A stretch of 64,000 nucleotides of DNA from Cerasicoccus sp. TK19100 (GTDB taxonomy: Bacteria > Verrucomicrobiota > Verrucomicrobiia > Opitutales > Cerasicoccaceae), in assembly GCF_027257155.1 (NCBI RefSeq), contig NZ_JAPWDU010000001.1, positions 62,001 to 126,000 of the forward strand, given 5' to 3'. How positions within the stretch are numbered: position 1 is the first letter of the stretch; every line of letters begins with the position of its first letter. Both the position numbers and the translations under genes were made by a program. The notes beneath the pieces are model-generated. The model had not been told where the DNA came from and did no database searches. It saw only the letters and a list, made by a program, of their open reading frames with translations. This document shows positions 53,782 through 62,780 of the stretch, in pieces.

Positions 53782-54927
53782 CTACTGGATGTTCATTTCC
53801 TCGTAAAGCGGGCGCAGCACGCTTTCGAGCTTTTCCAGGGCACGCTTCTCGCGCTGGGAAACTTGCTGATGGCTGATGCCAACCTCCTGGGCGATCTCCG
53901 AGAGAGTCCACTGGCGATTCCCTTCGTTGAGGCCGAAGCGCAGGGCGAGGACTTCGCGTTGCTTGTCGGTCAGCTCACTCATCAAGCCGCGTAACGCGGC
54001 ATGAAGGTCTTTGCGGGAAAGGCGCTCGTGCGGGTCTTGGGCCAGATCGTCTGCGAGTTGGCGCGGGGCCTCGTCGTCATTGGTGGGGGCGTCCAGGGGC
54101 ACACCGGGGCTCAGCAACTCGTGGAAGGGGCTAAGCTCTTCAGCACTGCGTGGAGAGGGGTCCCCCGGGCGTTTGGCCTTGTCGCTCTCTTCGCGGCTTT
54201 TGGCTTCGTTCCCTTCGCGCAGGAGGCGGGAGGCGAGATTGATGGGCACATGCACGGGGAAGCGTTCGCCCATCAGGTAGTTACGGATTTGCCGGGTGAT
54301 CCACGTGCGGGCATAGCTGCCAAATGAAGCACCGGAGTCCTCCACTTTATCGATCGCGTGGATGAGGCCGAGTGAGGCCTCCTGATAGGCGTCCGGGCGT
54401 TGGCCAGGATCGAAAACCTGCCGGTTTACCAGCTTGTGCAACAGGGACTGGTAACGACGAAAGAGAATCGTCTGGGACTTCTTGTAGCGGTTGTGCTCGA
54501 TCTTCATTCGGTGGAGCAGACGCTCCTTGAGCTCAAGCCACTCGCTGAAATTAAGGGTTTCGCCCATGGGCTCGGCGAGGCCGTCGAGTGACCATATGCG
54601 GATGATTCGCTTGGCTTGGTTGGCGGGGAATCGGCCACGGTATTGGCTGATGACCCACTGGGCCAGTTGCTGCTTGTATTCGACCAGAAGGCTATCAAGC
54701 AGGGACCGCAAGTTGATGCCGCGGCGGGGCAGGGGCAGGGACAATGCTTCCAAGCCTGGCTGATAAAGCTCCTCCCATTGTGGAATGCGAAGAAGGTAGT
54801 CTATCTGCACGCGGTGGCGTGAAATGGTCTTACGGCAGAGCCGTTCGCTGACCTGATCGTCCTTGCTCTGAACACGTCCGAGACCCGTCATTAGATGCGG
54901 GCGAACAGACCTGTCTTCGGCGCTCAT
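53782..54927 (-). CDS. Sigma-70-family RNA polymerase sigma factor
   Basis: 381-residue sigma factor of the group 2-4 type. Region 2: YQSLLHKLVNRQVFDPGQRP, DAYQEASLGLIHAIDKVEDS, GASFGSYARTWITRQIRNYL. The middle is a variable charged linker (EAKSREESDKAKRPGDPSPR). Region 4: LTDKQREVLALRFGLNEGNR, SEIAQEVGISHQQVSQREKR. The long N-terminal extension (~160 residues before region 2) contains no region 1.2-like motif, and no recognisable region 3. May be an alternative or general-stress sigma factor. No anti-sigma adjacent. Confidence 0.88.
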   Translation of the reverse strand: MSAEDRSVRPHLMTGLGRVQSKDDQVSERLCRKTISRHRVQIDYLLRIPQWEELYQPGLEALSLPLPRRGINLRSLLDSLLVEYKQQLAQWVISQYRGRFPANQAKRIIRIWSLDGLAEPMGETLNFSEWLELKERLLHRMKIEHNRYKKSQTILFRRYQSLLHKLVNRQVFDPGQRPDAYQEASLGLIHAIDKVEDSGASFGSYARTWITRQIRNYLMGERFPVHVPINLASRLLREGNEAKSREESDKAKRPGDPSPRSAEELSPFHELLSPGVPLDAPTNDDEAPRQLADDLAQDPHERLSRKDLHAALRGLMSELTDKQREVLALRFGLNEGNRQWTLSEIAQEVGISHQQVSQREKRALEKLESVLRPLYEEMNIQ

Positions 54928-55163
54928 TGTTTCTAGGGTGTGAGAGGATTAGAGGGTGGTGCCAGCAGCGGCACCGGGGTGAATACAAACGTGTCTAAAA
55001 GTCCTAAGTAAAAGAAGGCGTTGCCTTTCTGGAATTAATATGCATCGAGAAGTGACCTTTTTGCCACACTGAAATTCAGTTTCAAGTAAATTAGTAAGCT
55101 TACTGAATATATCACCTTAGCTTTCTAATGTTGGAATAATTTTCCCAATTATAACATTTTCCA

Positions 55164-55847
55164 ATGCACGACGTTCATAAAACGAGCCTAAGCGATGCGC
55201 TTTCCCGCTTCAAGGACATGAAGGAAAAACGGGATTATACCTTGCAGGAGATTATGCAAGCGATTGATGATAAGGGTTTTGGCCTTGTCCTTATCCTCCT
55301 CAGTCTCCCGAGCGCCCTACCGGTTCCCGCCGCTGGGTACAGTACGCCGTTTGGCTTGTTGATGCTCACCATCGGCGTTCAAATGCTCAAAGGGCGGCAC
55401 ACGCCCTGGCTACCCGATAAAGCCAAAAAAATGTCTCTGTCGTATGGGTTTTTCCAGAAAATGATTACAGCTGCGACCAAGTTTCTCGGTTTTTTGGAGC
55501 GTTTTATCCGTCCACGCCTGCGCTTTGCCACTCAGCCAATGGGGCGGCGATTCCTGGCAATACTCGTCATTGTCATGTCACTGCTGATGACGCTGCCCAT
55601 CCCCGGCACGAACACGTTTCCTGCATTCGTGATCTTCCTGATCGGTGTCTGCATCAGTGAGGAGGATGGCCTGCTCGCGCTTGCCGCGATGGCGGCGGGG
55701 CTGTTTGCGCTGCTAATCTATCTGGCGGCGATCTACTTCCTGGCGCACTATTTTTCGGAATATGGCTGGGATGGCATTCACGAATTTCTCAGCATGGTTA
55801 AGGGCTACGTAAAAAGCCTACTTGGGATGGAGCCCGAGGCCGAGTAG
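55164..55847 (+). CDS. ExoD-family membrane protein
   Basis: 227 residues, ExoD (exopolysaccharide synthesis) family. N-terminal soluble region with LSDALSRFKDMKEKRDYTLQ; then conserved GFGLVLILLSLPSALPVPAA and STPFGLLMLTIGVQMLKGRH; TM helices LAILVIVMSLLMTLPIPGTN and FVIFLIGVCISEEDGLLALA, AAMAAGLFALLIYLAAIYFL. Function in exopolysaccharide is only partly known. Its TAG abuts the stop codon of copA on the other strand (TAG/CTA, zero spacing). Confidence 0.88.
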   Translation: MHDVHKTSLSDALSRFKDMKEKRDYTLQEIMQAIDDKGFGLVLILLSLPSALPVPAAGYSTPFGLLMLTIGVQMLKGRHTPWLPDKAKKMSLSYGFFQKMITAATKFLGFLERFIRPRLRFATQPMGRRFLAILVIVMSLLMTLPIPGTNTFPAFVIFLIGVCISEEDGLLALAAMAAGLFALLIYLAAIYFLAHYFSEYGWDGIHEFLSMVKGYVKSLLGMEPEAE

Positions 55848-58226
55848 CTACGACTTGAGCTTTAGCGCCTTGAGGCGCAACGCGTTGCCAATGACGGATA
55901 CCGAGCTGAGGCTCATCGCGGCGGCGGCGATCATCGGGTTGAGCAAGACGCCGATCAACGGGTAAAGAATGCCCGCGGCCACCGGCACACCGACGCCGTT
56001 GTAAATGAACGCGAAGAACAGGTTCTGCCGGATGTTTTTCATGACGCCCTGGCTCAGCGCGCGCGCTTTGACAATGCCTAGCAGGTCGCCGCGAACCAGC
56101 GTGACGCCCGCGCTCTCCATGGCGACATCGGTGCCCGCGCCCATGGCGATGCCAACATCGGCCGCTGCGAGGGCAGGGGCGTCGTTAAGCCCGTCACCCG
56201 CCATGGCGACTTTTTGGCCGGCCTTTTTTAAGCGCTGCACTTCGTCGTGCTTGTCGGCGGGTTTCACGCCGGCGTGGAACTCATCAATGCCAACAGCCTG
56301 CGCAACGGCTTGTGCCGTTTGCTCGTTGTCACCCGTCATCATGACGATTTTCAGGCCCTGCGCATGTAGCTGGGCGATGGCGTCTTTGGTGGTTGGTTTG
56401 ATTGGGTCGGCAATGGCGATTAGCCCGGCAAGCTTGGCATCACGCGAGACGTAGATGACGGTCTTGGCCTCACGGGCGAGCGCTTCGCCGCGAGCAGCCA
56501 AACTGCTGTCGGGCTCGTTACTTTGCATGACAAAGTTAATGCGGCCTACACGGACGGTTGCCCCGTCGATGGTGCCCAGCACGCCATCGCCGGTCTCGGA
56601 GTCAAAGTCGCTCACGCTCGCCAGTTCCACGCCGTCCTTTTCAGCACCCCGGATCACGGCCAGGGCCAGCGGGTGTTCGCTCTGCTTCTCGATACTGGCG
56701 GCCAGGCGCAGGAGCTCTTTGTCTGAAAAACCTTCGGCGGCAACGACGTTGGTGACGTTGGGTTGGCCTTCCGTTAAGGTGCCGGTTTTGTCGATGATAA
56801 GCGTGTCGATTTTCTCCAGAGTTTCGATTGCCTCGGCGTTCTTGATTAAAATGCCTTCCCGCGCTGCCCGGCCCACGCCAACCATGATCGAGATGGGCGT
56901 CGCCAACCCGAGCGCACAGGGGCAGGCGATGATCAGCACAGCCACCGCATTGATCAACGCATAGGACAGCCTCGGCGACGGGCCAAACGTGGCCCAGCAT
57001 ATAAATGAAAGCACCGCGATTGCGATGACCGCTGGCACGAAAATACCTGCCACTTTGTCTGCTGTGGCCTGGATTGGCGCACGGCTGCGCTGGGCGGAGG
57101 CAACCATGCTGATGATGCCGCTGAGCAAAGTGTCGCTGCCGACTTTTTCCGCAACCATCGTGAACGACCCGCGTTGGTTGAGTGTGCCGGCGGTGACGGT
57201 TTCGTCCGGTTGTTTTTTGACCGGATCGGGCTCGCCGGTGATCATCGACTCATCGACGGCACCGGAGCCGTCGAGCACCTTGCCGTCCACCGGGACCTTG
57301 GCACCGGGCTTGACCCGCAGAGTTTGGCCAGCCTTCACCTCTTCCAGTGGCGTTTCCTTTTCCTCGCCTCGCTCATCAACAACGATGGCGGTGTCTGGCG
57401 TCTGGTTCATCAGGAGCTGTAGCGCCTCGCCGGTTTTTCCCCGCGCGCGCGCTTCTAACATTTGCCCGAGGAGCACGAGAGAGATGATCACGGCCGCCGA
57501 TTCAAAATAAATGTGTGCCTGCCCGTGTTCTTTGAAGGCGTCGGGCAAGATTCCCGGGGCAATCACCGCCAGCGCACTAAACGCGACGGCCGCACCGACG
57601 CCAATCGCGATCAGCGAAAACATGTTGAGATTCCACGAGACGATCGATTTAAAGCCGCGCACGAAAACAAAGCCGCCTGCCCACGTTAGCACGGGGATGG
57701 TTAGTGCAAGTTGTAGCCAGCCGTTGATCGCCCCTTTGAAAAACGCGACGTCGCTCAGCGCGGGTAGCATGGGTAGCATTGCCAGGAGGAAGACTGGTAT
57801 GGAGAATATCAGCGACCCATAGAAGCGCTTGCGCATGTCGCGATACTCGGAGTCATCCACGACGCCGGTTGGCTCCTTGGGCTCCAGCGCCATGCCGCAA
57901 ATGGGGCACTCGCCGGGGCCTTTTTGCTCGATCTCCGGGTGCATCGGGCAGGTGTAAATTGCGTTGGGGTCGGCTGGCCCGCTGGGAGCTTTACTCTGAT
58001 GCCCGTGGCAACAGCTGCCATGCTCTTGGTGCTCGTGATTGTGGGCCTCGTGATCATGATCGGCGTGGTGGCTGTGATCGTGATCGCATTCTTTGTGCGG
58101 ATCGTCGCGATGCGCAGGTTTGTCGTGACCACCGCCGCAACAGCTGTGTTCCTTTTTAGTCTCAGCCGCTTGATGATGGCAGTCGTCATGGCTGTGGTCG
58201 TGATGTTTTCCAGGTTGGGAGCCCAT
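55848..58226 (-). CDS. copA: Copper-exporting P1B-type ATPase with His-rich N-terminus
   Basis: 792-residue inner-membrane Cu(I) pump. The first ~80 residues are extremely His/Cys/Asp-rich (HHDHSHDDCHHQ; HSCCGGGHDK; HSHHADHDHEAHNHEHQEHG), then a metal-binding ribbon (YTCPMHPEIEQKGPGECPIC, about 91-112) replaces the usual HMA domain. Core: TM helices; CPC metal site (LIIACPCALGLATPISIMVG); actuator loop GSGAVDESMITGEPDPV; phosphorylation loop IDKTGTLTEG; MTGDNEQTAQAVA; GDGLNDAPALAAADVGIAMG. ATG at 58226 is the only reasonable start. Together with cusA/cusB this gives both cytoplasmic and periplasmic copper defence. Confidence 0.95.
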   Translation of the reverse strand: MGSQPGKHHDHSHDDCHHQAAETKKEHSCCGGGHDKPAHRDDPHKECDHDHSHHADHDHEAHNHEHQEHGSCCHGHQSKAPSGPADPNAIYTCPMHPEIEQKGPGECPICGMALEPKEPTGVVDDSEYRDMRKRFYGSLIFSIPVFLLAMLPMLPALSDVAFFKGAINGWLQLALTIPVLTWAGGFVFVRGFKSIVSWNLNMFSLIAIGVGAAVAFSALAVIAPGILPDAFKEHGQAHIYFESAAVIISLVLLGQMLEARARGKTGEALQLLMNQTPDTAIVVDERGEEKETPLEEVKAGQTLRVKPGAKVPVDGKVLDGSGAVDESMITGEPDPVKKQPDETVTAGTLNQRGSFTMVAEKVGSDTLLSGIISMVASAQRSRAPIQATADKVAGIFVPAVIAIAVLSFICWATFGPSPRLSYALINAVAVLIIACPCALGLATPISIMVGVGRAAREGILIKNAEAIETLEKIDTLIIDKTGTLTEGQPNVTNVVAAEGFSDKELLRLAASIEKQSEHPLALAVIRGAEKDGVELASVSDFDSETGDGVLGTIDGATVRVGRINFVMQSNEPDSSLAARGEALAREAKTVIYVSRDAKLAGLIAIADPIKPTTKDAIAQLHAQGLKIVMMTGDNEQTAQAVAQAVGIDEFHAGVKPADKHDEVQRLKKAGQKVAMAGDGLNDAPALAAADVGIAMGAGTDVAMESAGVTLVRGDLLGIVKARALSQGVMKNIRQNLFFAFIYNGVGVPVAAGILYPLIGVLLNPMIAAAAMSLSSVSVIGNALRLKALKLKS

Positions 58227-58338
58227 AGATGCTGGAAGAATATTCCAGTATCCGGGTAATCCGCAAGATCAGAGCAATATCGAAAATCGCCTTGCGCTTT
58301 TCGGACGGACATGGGAAAAAGCGCACTTTACGGAACAC

Positions 58339-58426
58339 GGATGGGTGGCAGAGTGGCCGAATGCGGTGGTCTTGAAAACCATTGACGCGCAAGTGTCCGG
58401 GGGTTCGAATCCCTCCCCATCCGCCA
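58339..58426 (+). tRNA. tRNA-Ser (TGA), probable attachment site
   Basis: Acceptor GGATGGG / CCCATCC, D-arm with GGCAGAGTGGCCGA, anticodon loop CTTGAAA giving TGA, an extended type II variable arm (GACGCGCAAGTGTC region), T-arm GGGGGTTCGAATCCCTC, discriminator G and encoded CCA. The integrase gene starts 58 bases downstream, so its 3' end is the expected attB/attL core. Confidence 0.94.
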
Positions 58427-58484
58427 TTCTATCAGGGCTTTAGCGGTTGACTGTCAGTGGAATTCAGTAAGAATTTGTCCGCAA

Positions 58485-59924
58485 ATGCTGGCAAAACCGA
58501 AACGTCCGTCTCTCCCCAAACCTTCTGTTTTCAAGAACGCCACCACCGGCCAATGGGTGTGCGAATTCTACGAATTTGACGATAAGGGAAAGCTCAAGGC
58601 CAAGCGCAAATCCTTCGTCCGCGACCTAAAGCGCGAGGGTAAGGAAGCCACCTTGACCGAGCAACGCTCAGCCGCACTTGCGATGCAAGAAGCAGTCTTG
58701 AAGGAACAGAAGGAGCGTGAGCGTTTAATTCGGCGTGAACGAGAGCAGACCTATTTGACTGCACGTCAACTTAGAGAAGCGAAGGCCGCTTTTGCTATCT
58801 TTGACCAGATCCCCGATCGCAACAAAAGTCTCGTAGATGCGGTGATTCTCTACCGTGAGCATCTGAAATTGGCGCAAGATAGCCCATATCTAGATGACTG
58901 CGTTAACATCTTCCTAGCCAGAAAGCAGGAGGCCGTTGAGAACGACCATTTAAGCAACGAGACCTACAAGACCCTTAAGAAGCATCTAAACCCAATTGTG
59001 GGGCATCTTAACGGTTCTGATGCGCGGGTTAAAATTGGAGACGTGACCGCCAAGATGTTGATTCGCTTCTTTGATAGCCTGGATGTCGGTGTCAGGACAC
59101 GACGGAATTACATCACGAGCGCCAACACTTTTTTCAACGATGCCTCCAACCCGAAGGACGAGCACCGTTTCATCGACAAAAATCCGATGGATGGCGTGTA
59201 TGTCCACTATCAGAAATCCAACGGCGCAAAATCCCTGAAGACAACGAGCAGCCAGCGAAAGACGCCAAAGATTCTGCAATTGGAAGAATCCAAGCGAGCC
59301 TTGCAGGTTGCCTATGAGCAACGTGAGTATGGGATTTTGGGCTTTGCCGTCTGCGGCCTATTTCTCGGAATGCGCCCAAGCGAGGTCTTTGACCTTGTGA
59401 AGCAGCAAGATTACTGGGAGCGTTTTGTTAAGCTGGATGAGGGGATTGTTCGTGTTGATGGTTTTGGCAAGATGCGCGACCAGCGCATCATCCAAATTCC
59501 TGAGAATGCCAAAGAGTGGTTGCGCCTAATTCGGGACAATGATTGGCCTCTTTGTTTCAAATACGATCCCGACGGCGATAACACCCGATATGCAAATTTT
59601 CGAGCGCTTGCTTATCTGCCGGAAGGTGATGGCCAGCATTACATTGATTTGCGCCGTGCTCGCAAGCGTGGCGTTAAGAAGACCAAAGCTGAAAAGGAGT
59701 TTTCCGAGTCCTGCCGGAAGAAGTTACTGGAATATCAGGATGTGCTCCGCCATACCTGCGGCACGAACCTCTACTATAATAGTGGCTTCGATAAAAACCA
59801 CACAATTGAGCAGCTAGGCCACAGTGCTGATGTATTTGTAGAGCATTATCGGGGCTTGCTGGATCATCCTGACGACCACACGGCGTATTTTGCCCAGACG
59901 CCTGGCTTTTGTTTACCAAAATGA
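58485..59924 (+). CDS. Tyrosine-family integrase of a tRNA-Ser island
   Basis: 479-residue recombinase. A long N-terminal arm-binding and helical region (KEATLTEQRSAALAMQEAVL) precedes a core-binding domain ~120-250 (LSNETYKTLKKHLNPIVGHL). Catalytic residues: Arg297 (GMRPSEVFDL), R422 in DVLRHTCGTNLY, His446 (EQLGHSADVF), Tyr455 (VEHYRGLLDH). The usual His of the H-x-x-R box is Asp419. Position, length and tRNA adjacency mark it as the island's integrase. A terminator hairpin follows at 59926-59960. Confidence 0.9.
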   Translation: MLAKPKRPSLPKPSVFKNATTGQWVCEFYEFDDKGKLKAKRKSFVRDLKREGKEATLTEQRSAALAMQEAVLKEQKERERLIRREREQTYLTARQLREAKAAFAIFDQIPDRNKSLVDAVILYREHLKLAQDSPYLDDCVNIFLARKQEAVENDHLSNETYKTLKKHLNPIVGHLNGSDARVKIGDVTAKMLIRFFDSLDVGVRTRRNYITSANTFFNDASNPKDEHRFIDKNPMDGVYVHYQKSNGAKSLKTTSSQRKTPKILQLEESKRALQVAYEQREYGILGFAVCGLFLGMRPSEVFDLVKQQDYWERFVKLDEGIVRVDGFGKMRDQRIIQIPENAKEWLRLIRDNDWPLCFKYDPDGDNTRYANFRALAYLPEGDGQHYIDLRRARKRGVKKTKAEKEFSESCRKKLLEYQDVLRHTCGTNLYYNSGFDKNHTIEQLGHSADVFVEHYRGLLDHPDDHTAYFAQTPGFCLPK

Positions 59925-59925
59925 A

Positions 59926-59960
59926 AGCTTCGCCCACAATCTTTGAATAAGGGCGAAGCT
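59926..59960. terminator. Terminator after the integrase gene
   Basis: Stem AGCTTCGCCC / GGGCGAAGCT (59926-59935 with 59951-59960), then TGTATTTAATT. It separates the integrase from the convergent cargo operon. Confidence 0.75.
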
Positions 59961-60021
59961 GTATTTAATTACCTTAATTTAAGCTATATCTATCCAACGT
60001 CTCCGTTTCGGTATAAACACA

Positions 60022-60708
60022 CTACGAATTATTGCCAGTGGGCACGCCTTTGTAAACAAGGTCATCGAAGCCTGAGGGCCTCCAGGTATCGCCATGCTTA
60101 CCACCTACATAAAAATTAAATACCACAACAGATTTAGTTTCTAGGCTAGTAGGAGCAGACATATGTTTCACTTTTCGCCCTTGCATTAGCAACAGCATAC
60201 CCTTTTCTGCGTATATCTCCTTTGTTTCGATTGTTGACGGCTTGTTGGGATGGTCGCGCTCAATTTCGACTATGAGTGGGCCCTCCGTATTTGTAGTTGT
60301 GTATAGTAATACAGTTATCCCATTAGTATCCTTGTGCCAACCGATCGTCCCCCCGCCAGGAGGATAGGACTTTATGTTGATATCTGAATCTGGATACGGG
60401 GACAAAACGACCGGCTGCAAGGTCACCAGTGAAACCAAAGGAAGAATAGCATAGTATATGCCTTCAAGGATCGGAAAATGCGCCCTTATGTCATTCCCTT
60501 TGAATATGTGATGCTTATATGCCCCCCCGTAATCAAGTTCGCTAACAGTTCCCTGTTCTGTATGGTCGACCAAATCAACCTTTCGTAAGTTGATAAGATC
60601 GGACATTCCAGTATTTATTTTATCGCATGATTTTGCTAACAGAAAATTTGGTATTGTTGTAACGAAATCATAGGCGTATTCGTGTCTTTTTTGGTCTATG
60701 TTAATCAT
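60022..60708 (-). CDS. 2OG-Fe(II) oxygenase-like protein
   Basis: 228-residue predicted double-stranded beta-helix protein. Candidate iron ligands are His125 and Asp127 (PGGGTIGWHKDTNGITVLLY) and a distal His182 (GRKVKHMSAPTSLETK). A 2OG-binding Arg/Lys could be in TKSVVVFNFY. Sequence outside these sites is not close to a family I can name, so the assignment is by motif only. AT-rich. Last gene of a minus-strand unit: its start follows the GntR stop by 9 bases. Confidence 0.6.
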   Translation of the reverse strand: MINIDQKRHEYAYDFVTTIPNFLLAKSCDKINTGMSDLINLRKVDLVDHTEQGTVSELDYGGAYKHHIFKGNDIRAHFPILEGIYYAILPLVSLVTLQPVVLSPYPDSDINIKSYPPGGGTIGWHKDTNGITVLLYTTTNTEGPLIVEIERDHPNKPSTIETKEIYAEKGMLLLMQGRKVKHMSAPTSLETKSVVVFNFYVGGKHGDTWRPSGFDDLVYKGVPTGNNS

Positions 60709-60717
60709 CCTCTTTTG

Positions 60718-61365
60718 TCATTTGAGTTTATAATTGGTGTTTTTGTTAATTCTAATTATTGTTTTCATCAAGTGTTCCAACATTGCGCCACCAGCGAATT
60801 CTGGTCCGGCATATATCCCGTTGGCTATTGCAACATGCTCATCGGTCGCCTCATGCATTTCGCTCTGTGTTGGACTGGAGTAGAATCCGGTCAATTTAAT
60901 ACGATTTCCAATTTGCTCTATTATAGACTTCACAAAATTTAGTTTAGCTATATCTACTACTCTATGATGGAATTTTATATCATTCATTAGGAATAGTTGA
61001 AGGTTGTCTTGGTTTGCAAAATGTCTCATCTCATCAGTTATAGATGTAAGTTCTTCTCTGATTTTATTGTTCCCTTTTGCTATTTTGCTACATTCGTTTG
61101 TCGCGTGCACTTCAAGCATTTGGCGCACTTCAAACAACTCTTGCAGGTCTGATTCTGTGAATTCTCTGACACGGATTCCAACTTGGGGAATTTGCTCAAC
61201 CAGTCCCTCGAAAACGAGAGCGTTGATTGCGTCCCGAACGGGAGTTCTCGAGATTCCAAGCTTTTTTGCGATTTCATTTTCTGAGAAAAGTTGACCGGGT
61301 TTTAGCTCGCCACTTGTGATTTCGTGGCGAAGTTCCTCCAAGGCGCGGGATTTTCTAGTTACCAC
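60718..61365 (-). CDS. GntR-family regulator, FadR-like (FCD domain)
   Basis: 215 residues. N-terminal winged HTH: LRHEITSGELKPGQLFSENE, IAKKLGISRTPVRDAINALV, FEGLVEQIPQVGIRVREFTE. C-terminal FCD ligand domain with metal/ligand residues FHHRVVDIAKLNFVKSIIEQ and HEATDEHVAIANGI. It starts with GTG at 61365, directly after the TAA of the nitrilase gene (TAAGTG), so the two are coupled. Predicted repressor of its own operon; the tandem GTATACTA motif at 62781-62800 is the candidate operator. Confidence 0.92.
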   Translation of the reverse strand: MVTRKSRALEELRHEITSGELKPGQLFSENEIAKKLGISRTPVRDAINALVFEGLVEQIPQVGIRVREFTESDLQELFEVRQMLEVHATNECSKIAKGNNKIREELTSITDEMRHFANQDNLQLFLMNDIKFHHRVVDIAKLNFVKSIIEQIGNRIKLTGFYSSPTQSEMHEATDEHVAIANGIYAGPEFAGGAMLEHLMKTIIRINKNTNYKLK

Positions 61366-62172
61366 TTAAAATAACTTATTGCTATGTTGTTTGTAGATTT
61401 GAACTTTCCTATCCGGGAAAATCTGCATCTTAGATCGAATTTCATTAATTCGCAATTTATCTACTTCCGCTATAGCGATTGTCTCATCGATCGTGGAGCA
61501 GGTAGCTGATAAGACTCCGTATGGATCAACAATTCTGCTGTTCCCGCAGAACAAAAATCCCTCATCGGCCCCGACCCGATTGGATGCGATCAGGAATAGT
61601 TGATTTTCTATTGCTCTTGCACGAGTAAGTATATCCCAATGATCTTGTCGGAGAAGCGGAAATGCAGCCGGAACTATGATTGCATCAACTTGATCCAATG
61701 CATAAATTCTGGATATTTCTGGAAAGCGGATGTCATAGCAGGTCATCAGTCCGAAGCGCACACCTTCCAACTCACAAGTCTCAAGCGACTTGCCGAATCC
61801 AATATAATTTTGCTCACAAATTGGGTCTGCTGTTATAAGGTGTGTCTTTCGGTATTTATTTACAAGATTTCCAGATCTGCCTACCACGGCAATTGTGTTA
61901 TAAATTGTCTTATCCGTTTTTTCAGATAAACCAATAGCTACGTTAATATTGAACTTTGAGGCTGCTGCTGCAATTTCTTGAAATGGCCCATCCTCCCAAG
62001 TGGATGCGGTCTTAACGATAGTTGGCATATGGTAGCCCGTATCGCTCATTTCTGGAAATACCGCCAAGTCCGCAGACTGCCTTGAGCATTTCTCGATGTT
62101 GCAAATAATATTTTCAATATTTTGCTCTACATTACCGGACTGGCAATCACTTTGAACTATTGCTATTTTCAT
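61366..62172 (-). CDS. Carbon-nitrogen hydrolase (nitrilase superfamily)
   Basis: 268 residues. Catalytic triad Glu41 (LAVFPEMSDTGYHM), Lys109 (NKYRKTHLITAD) and Cys145 (FGLMTCYDIRFPE) are all present, so it should be active as an amidase or nitrilase-type hydrolase. Substrate cannot be read from the sequence. The 3' end abuts the GntR start, and its start overlaps the upstream membrane-protein gene by 26 bases, marking tight coupling. Confidence 0.92.
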   Translation of the reverse strand: MKIAIVQSDCQSGNVEQNIENIICNIEKCSRQSADLAVFPEMSDTGYHMPTIVKTASTWEDGPFQEIAAAASKFNINVAIGLSEKTDKTIYNTIAVVGRSGNLVNKYRKTHLITADPICEQNYIGFGKSLETCELEGVRFGLMTCYDIRFPEISRIYALDQVDAIIVPAAFPLLRQDHWDILTRARAIENQLFLIASNRVGADEGFLFCGNSRIVDPYGVLSATCSTIDETIAIAEVDKLRINEIRSKMQIFPDRKVQIYKQHSNKLF

Positions 62173-62779
62173 GGGATTCCGTGCTTTCTGTTTGTTGTTT
62201 ATCTAGTTGATCGTAGGCATTTACTAGATTGCTGTATATTTGATCTTGAAGAATATTAATATCGAAATTCTTTCTTATTTCTGACTCGTTAATTTTATAT
62301 GTAAATATAATTGGAAATAGTGCAAATGCGTGAAACAGTGAAGAGGGGTAATTTTCTGCTAAACTTGATGAATATGACTGATTAAGGGTCATCGCGACTG
62401 CATATCCAGCTACACATATATTAATTATTCGATATGCTATTGTTACGGCATGACTACTTAAGTCCTCGGGGGCCTTCTTTATCATTTGCCTCCAACAGCT
62501 AAAAAAGCCTCTTGTTTTTGTTTTCTCTTCCAAGATCGACAGATAAAGACACCGCACATATACATTTCGGTTAGCTGACGCCGCGACTTTTATTGCTCCA
62601 TACACGATAATTAGCATCAATACGCATTTTAGGGTCTCCAAAAGGTCAGAGTGCCCACTTTTGCCTGCAACGACCCCTAGTATTGCGAGAGTGCCAACTA
62701 GTATGCCTAAGCGCATTTTCACATAGCACTCAACCAGAGCGGCATTTGCCTCAAAATCAAGTCGCTGGCTTTCGTTCAT
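62147..62779 (-). CDS. Four-helix membrane protein of unknown function
   Basis: 210 residues with about four TM segments: LGILVGTLAILGVVAGKSGH, LKCVLMLIIVYGAIKVAASA, TIAYRIINICVAGYAVAMTL and LFHAFALFPIIFTYKINESE. Soluble charged tail ~165-210 (KNFDINILQDQIYSNLVNAY). No transporter motif and no recognised family. First gene of the unit; its start codon is one base after the candidate operator. Overlaps the nitrilase gene by 26 bases. Confidence 0.7.
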   Translation of the reverse strand: MNESQRLDFEANAALVECYVKMRLGILVGTLAILGVVAGKSGHSDLLETLKCVLMLIIVYGAIKVAASANRNVYVRCLYLSILEEKTKTRGFFSCWRQMIKKAPEDLSSHAVTIAYRIINICVAGYAVAMTLNQSYSSSLAENYPSSLFHAFALFPIIFTYKINESEIRKNFDINILQDQIYSNLVNAYDQLDKQQTESTESHENSNSSK

Positions 62780-62780
62780 G

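Noticed and set aside
58339-58426. Reading the tRNA-Ser 3' end as a complete att site with a second copy inside the window
   Set aside because: No second copy of the T-arm/acceptor sequence was found between 58427 and 64000; the other end must be outside.
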